Of a stretch of DNA of 6,084 nucleotides, positions 5,647 to 6,084 are shown piece by piece. The stretch's first letter is position 1. Every line of letters starts with the position of its first letter. The translations under genes and the position numbers were made by a program. The notes under the pieces are model-generated. The model had not been told where the DNA came from and made no database searches. It saw only the letters and a program-made list of their open reading frames with translations. The DNA lies in the NCBI GenBank assembly GCA_030145365.1, contig JAQYVS010000242.1, forward strand, positions 1 through 6,084, given 5' to 3'. This DNA is from Desulfofustis sp. Lineage in GTDB: Bacteria > Desulfobacterota > Desulfobulbia > Desulfobulbales > Desulfocapsaceae.

Positions 5647-6084
5647 TCAACCTTTCTTCAAATACTTACGCCCAAGCATCGCCGCTCCTTTAAGCGACGA
5701 TTCCGTTTCAAACCCATAGTTGCTGGTTCGCATCCATTTGTTCTTCGCCCTGATATAGGAATCGGTTATCGCGCCACCGGATAGGACAATGGCATCACTC
5801 AGCTCTATTTCACCCGAGATTTCATTAAGATGTGCTCTCTGGTACTGGCATAATCCTTTAACCATTGCAGTCAGCAGTTCTTCTCGGGAGGTCTCAGGAG
5901 TTAAACCGAGAAATTCAGCCTTAAGCAATTCGTTGGTGTAGCGAGACCCCATCAGGTATGGCGTATAGGTAACGCCGCTTTCTCGATCAAGCCATGTGTC
6001 AATTGATCGGGGGACAAAATCATTAAAAAAGAAATCGTTGTCCATTTCACTGCAAAAAAGCCCTCTGAACCACTCAAACGCCTT
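5647..6084 (-). CDS. Second FGGY-family carbohydrate kinase, C-terminal third (5' truncated by window edge)
   Basis: Reading leftward, the frame is open from the window edge (codon 6082-6084) to TGA at 5649-5647, giving 145 residues. The Met codon at 6045 is internal: the 13 codons before it encode KAFEWFRGLFCSE, which matches SLEWFRLNFCKE of the kinase at 2505-3827. Further landmarks are YTPYLMGSR, TPETSREELLTAMVKGL and the C-terminal adenosine loop VLSGGAITDSY, followed by SSLKGAAMLG. Each has a counterpart in order and nearly the same spacing in the first kinase (FLPFLSGNR, DSTREEMLLALLDGI, HVGGGAQSGY, TTLIGAARLA). It is therefore a sugar or polyol kinase that looks related to its neighbour in this third. 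The sequences clearly diverge between motifs, so this is an old duplication or an independently acquired relative, not a recent copy. The phosphate loop and catalytic Asp lie outside the window. It converges on the regulator gene with a 57-bp gap and no clear bidirectional terminator. Confidence 0.9.
   Translation of the reverse strand, partial: KAFEWFRGLFCSEMDNDFFFNDFVPRSIDTWLDRESGVTYTPYLMGSRYTNELLKAEFLGLTPETSREELLTAMVKGLCQYQRAHLNEISGEIELSDAIVLSGGAITDSYIRAKNKWMRTSNYGFETESSLKGAAMLGRKYLKKG

Noticed and set aside
5647..6045. A complete 132-residue gene starting at the Met codon at 6045
   Set aside because: The frame stays open to the window edge and the 13 upstream codons encode a conserved FGGY segment (EWFRGLFC), so this is a truncated larger gene.
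1..6084. CRISPR arrays, tRNA or rRNA genes, insertion sequences, phage or defence genes
   Set aside because: No regularly spaced repeats, cloverleaf-like tract, transposase or integrase motifs, terminal inverted repeats or defence-protein domains were found. The window is almost fully occupied by metabolic genes.

Overview
This is a bacterial chromosome-type window of moderate GC content. Densely packed genes on the + strand form what looks like a carbohydrate or sugar-acid catabolic cluster ending in its likely regulator, and one truncated gene enters from the right on the - strand. Codon use and protein style suggest a mesophilic Gram-negative bacterium, possibly a Desulfobacterota or spirochaete relative. 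That placement is only an impression, because no lineage marker is present. I see no tRNA, rRNA, CRISPR array, transposase, integrase or phage gene.

Layout: (1) the last 117 codons of a class II (zinc) ketose-bisphosphate aldolase; (2) a 173-bp gap holding a start-less, coding-looking tail that may be a gene remnant, plus a 7-bp hairpin; (3) a D-2-hydroxyacid dehydrogenase; (4) a DapA-superfamily aldolase with the GSNGE signature I associate with 4-hydroxy-2-oxoglutarate aldolases; (5) a short FGGY sugar kinase; (6) a 17-codon mini-ORF of doubtful status; (7) a CbbY-type HAD phosphatase, probably starting 66 bp downstream of its longest ORF start; (8) an IclR-family regulator preceded by a perfect 6-bp hairpin and a short tandem repeat; (9) convergently, the C-terminal third of a second FGGY kinase.

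Working model (inference): the kinase phosphorylates a sugar or sugar acid and the class II aldolase cleaves a phosphorylated ketose. The dehydrogenase and the Schiff-base aldolase handle a 2-hydroxy/2-oxo acid branch. For example, aldol cleavage could give pyruvate plus glyoxylate or another aldehyde, with the dehydrogenase acting on the 2-oxo or 2-hydroxy acid. The HAD enzyme would clear or convert a sugar phosphate, and the IclR protein would sense an intermediate. The substrate cannot be read from the sequence. Every protein belongs to a known superfamily. What is unusual is the combination of genes, the paired FGGY kinases and the possible gene remnants between genes, rather than any new protein type.
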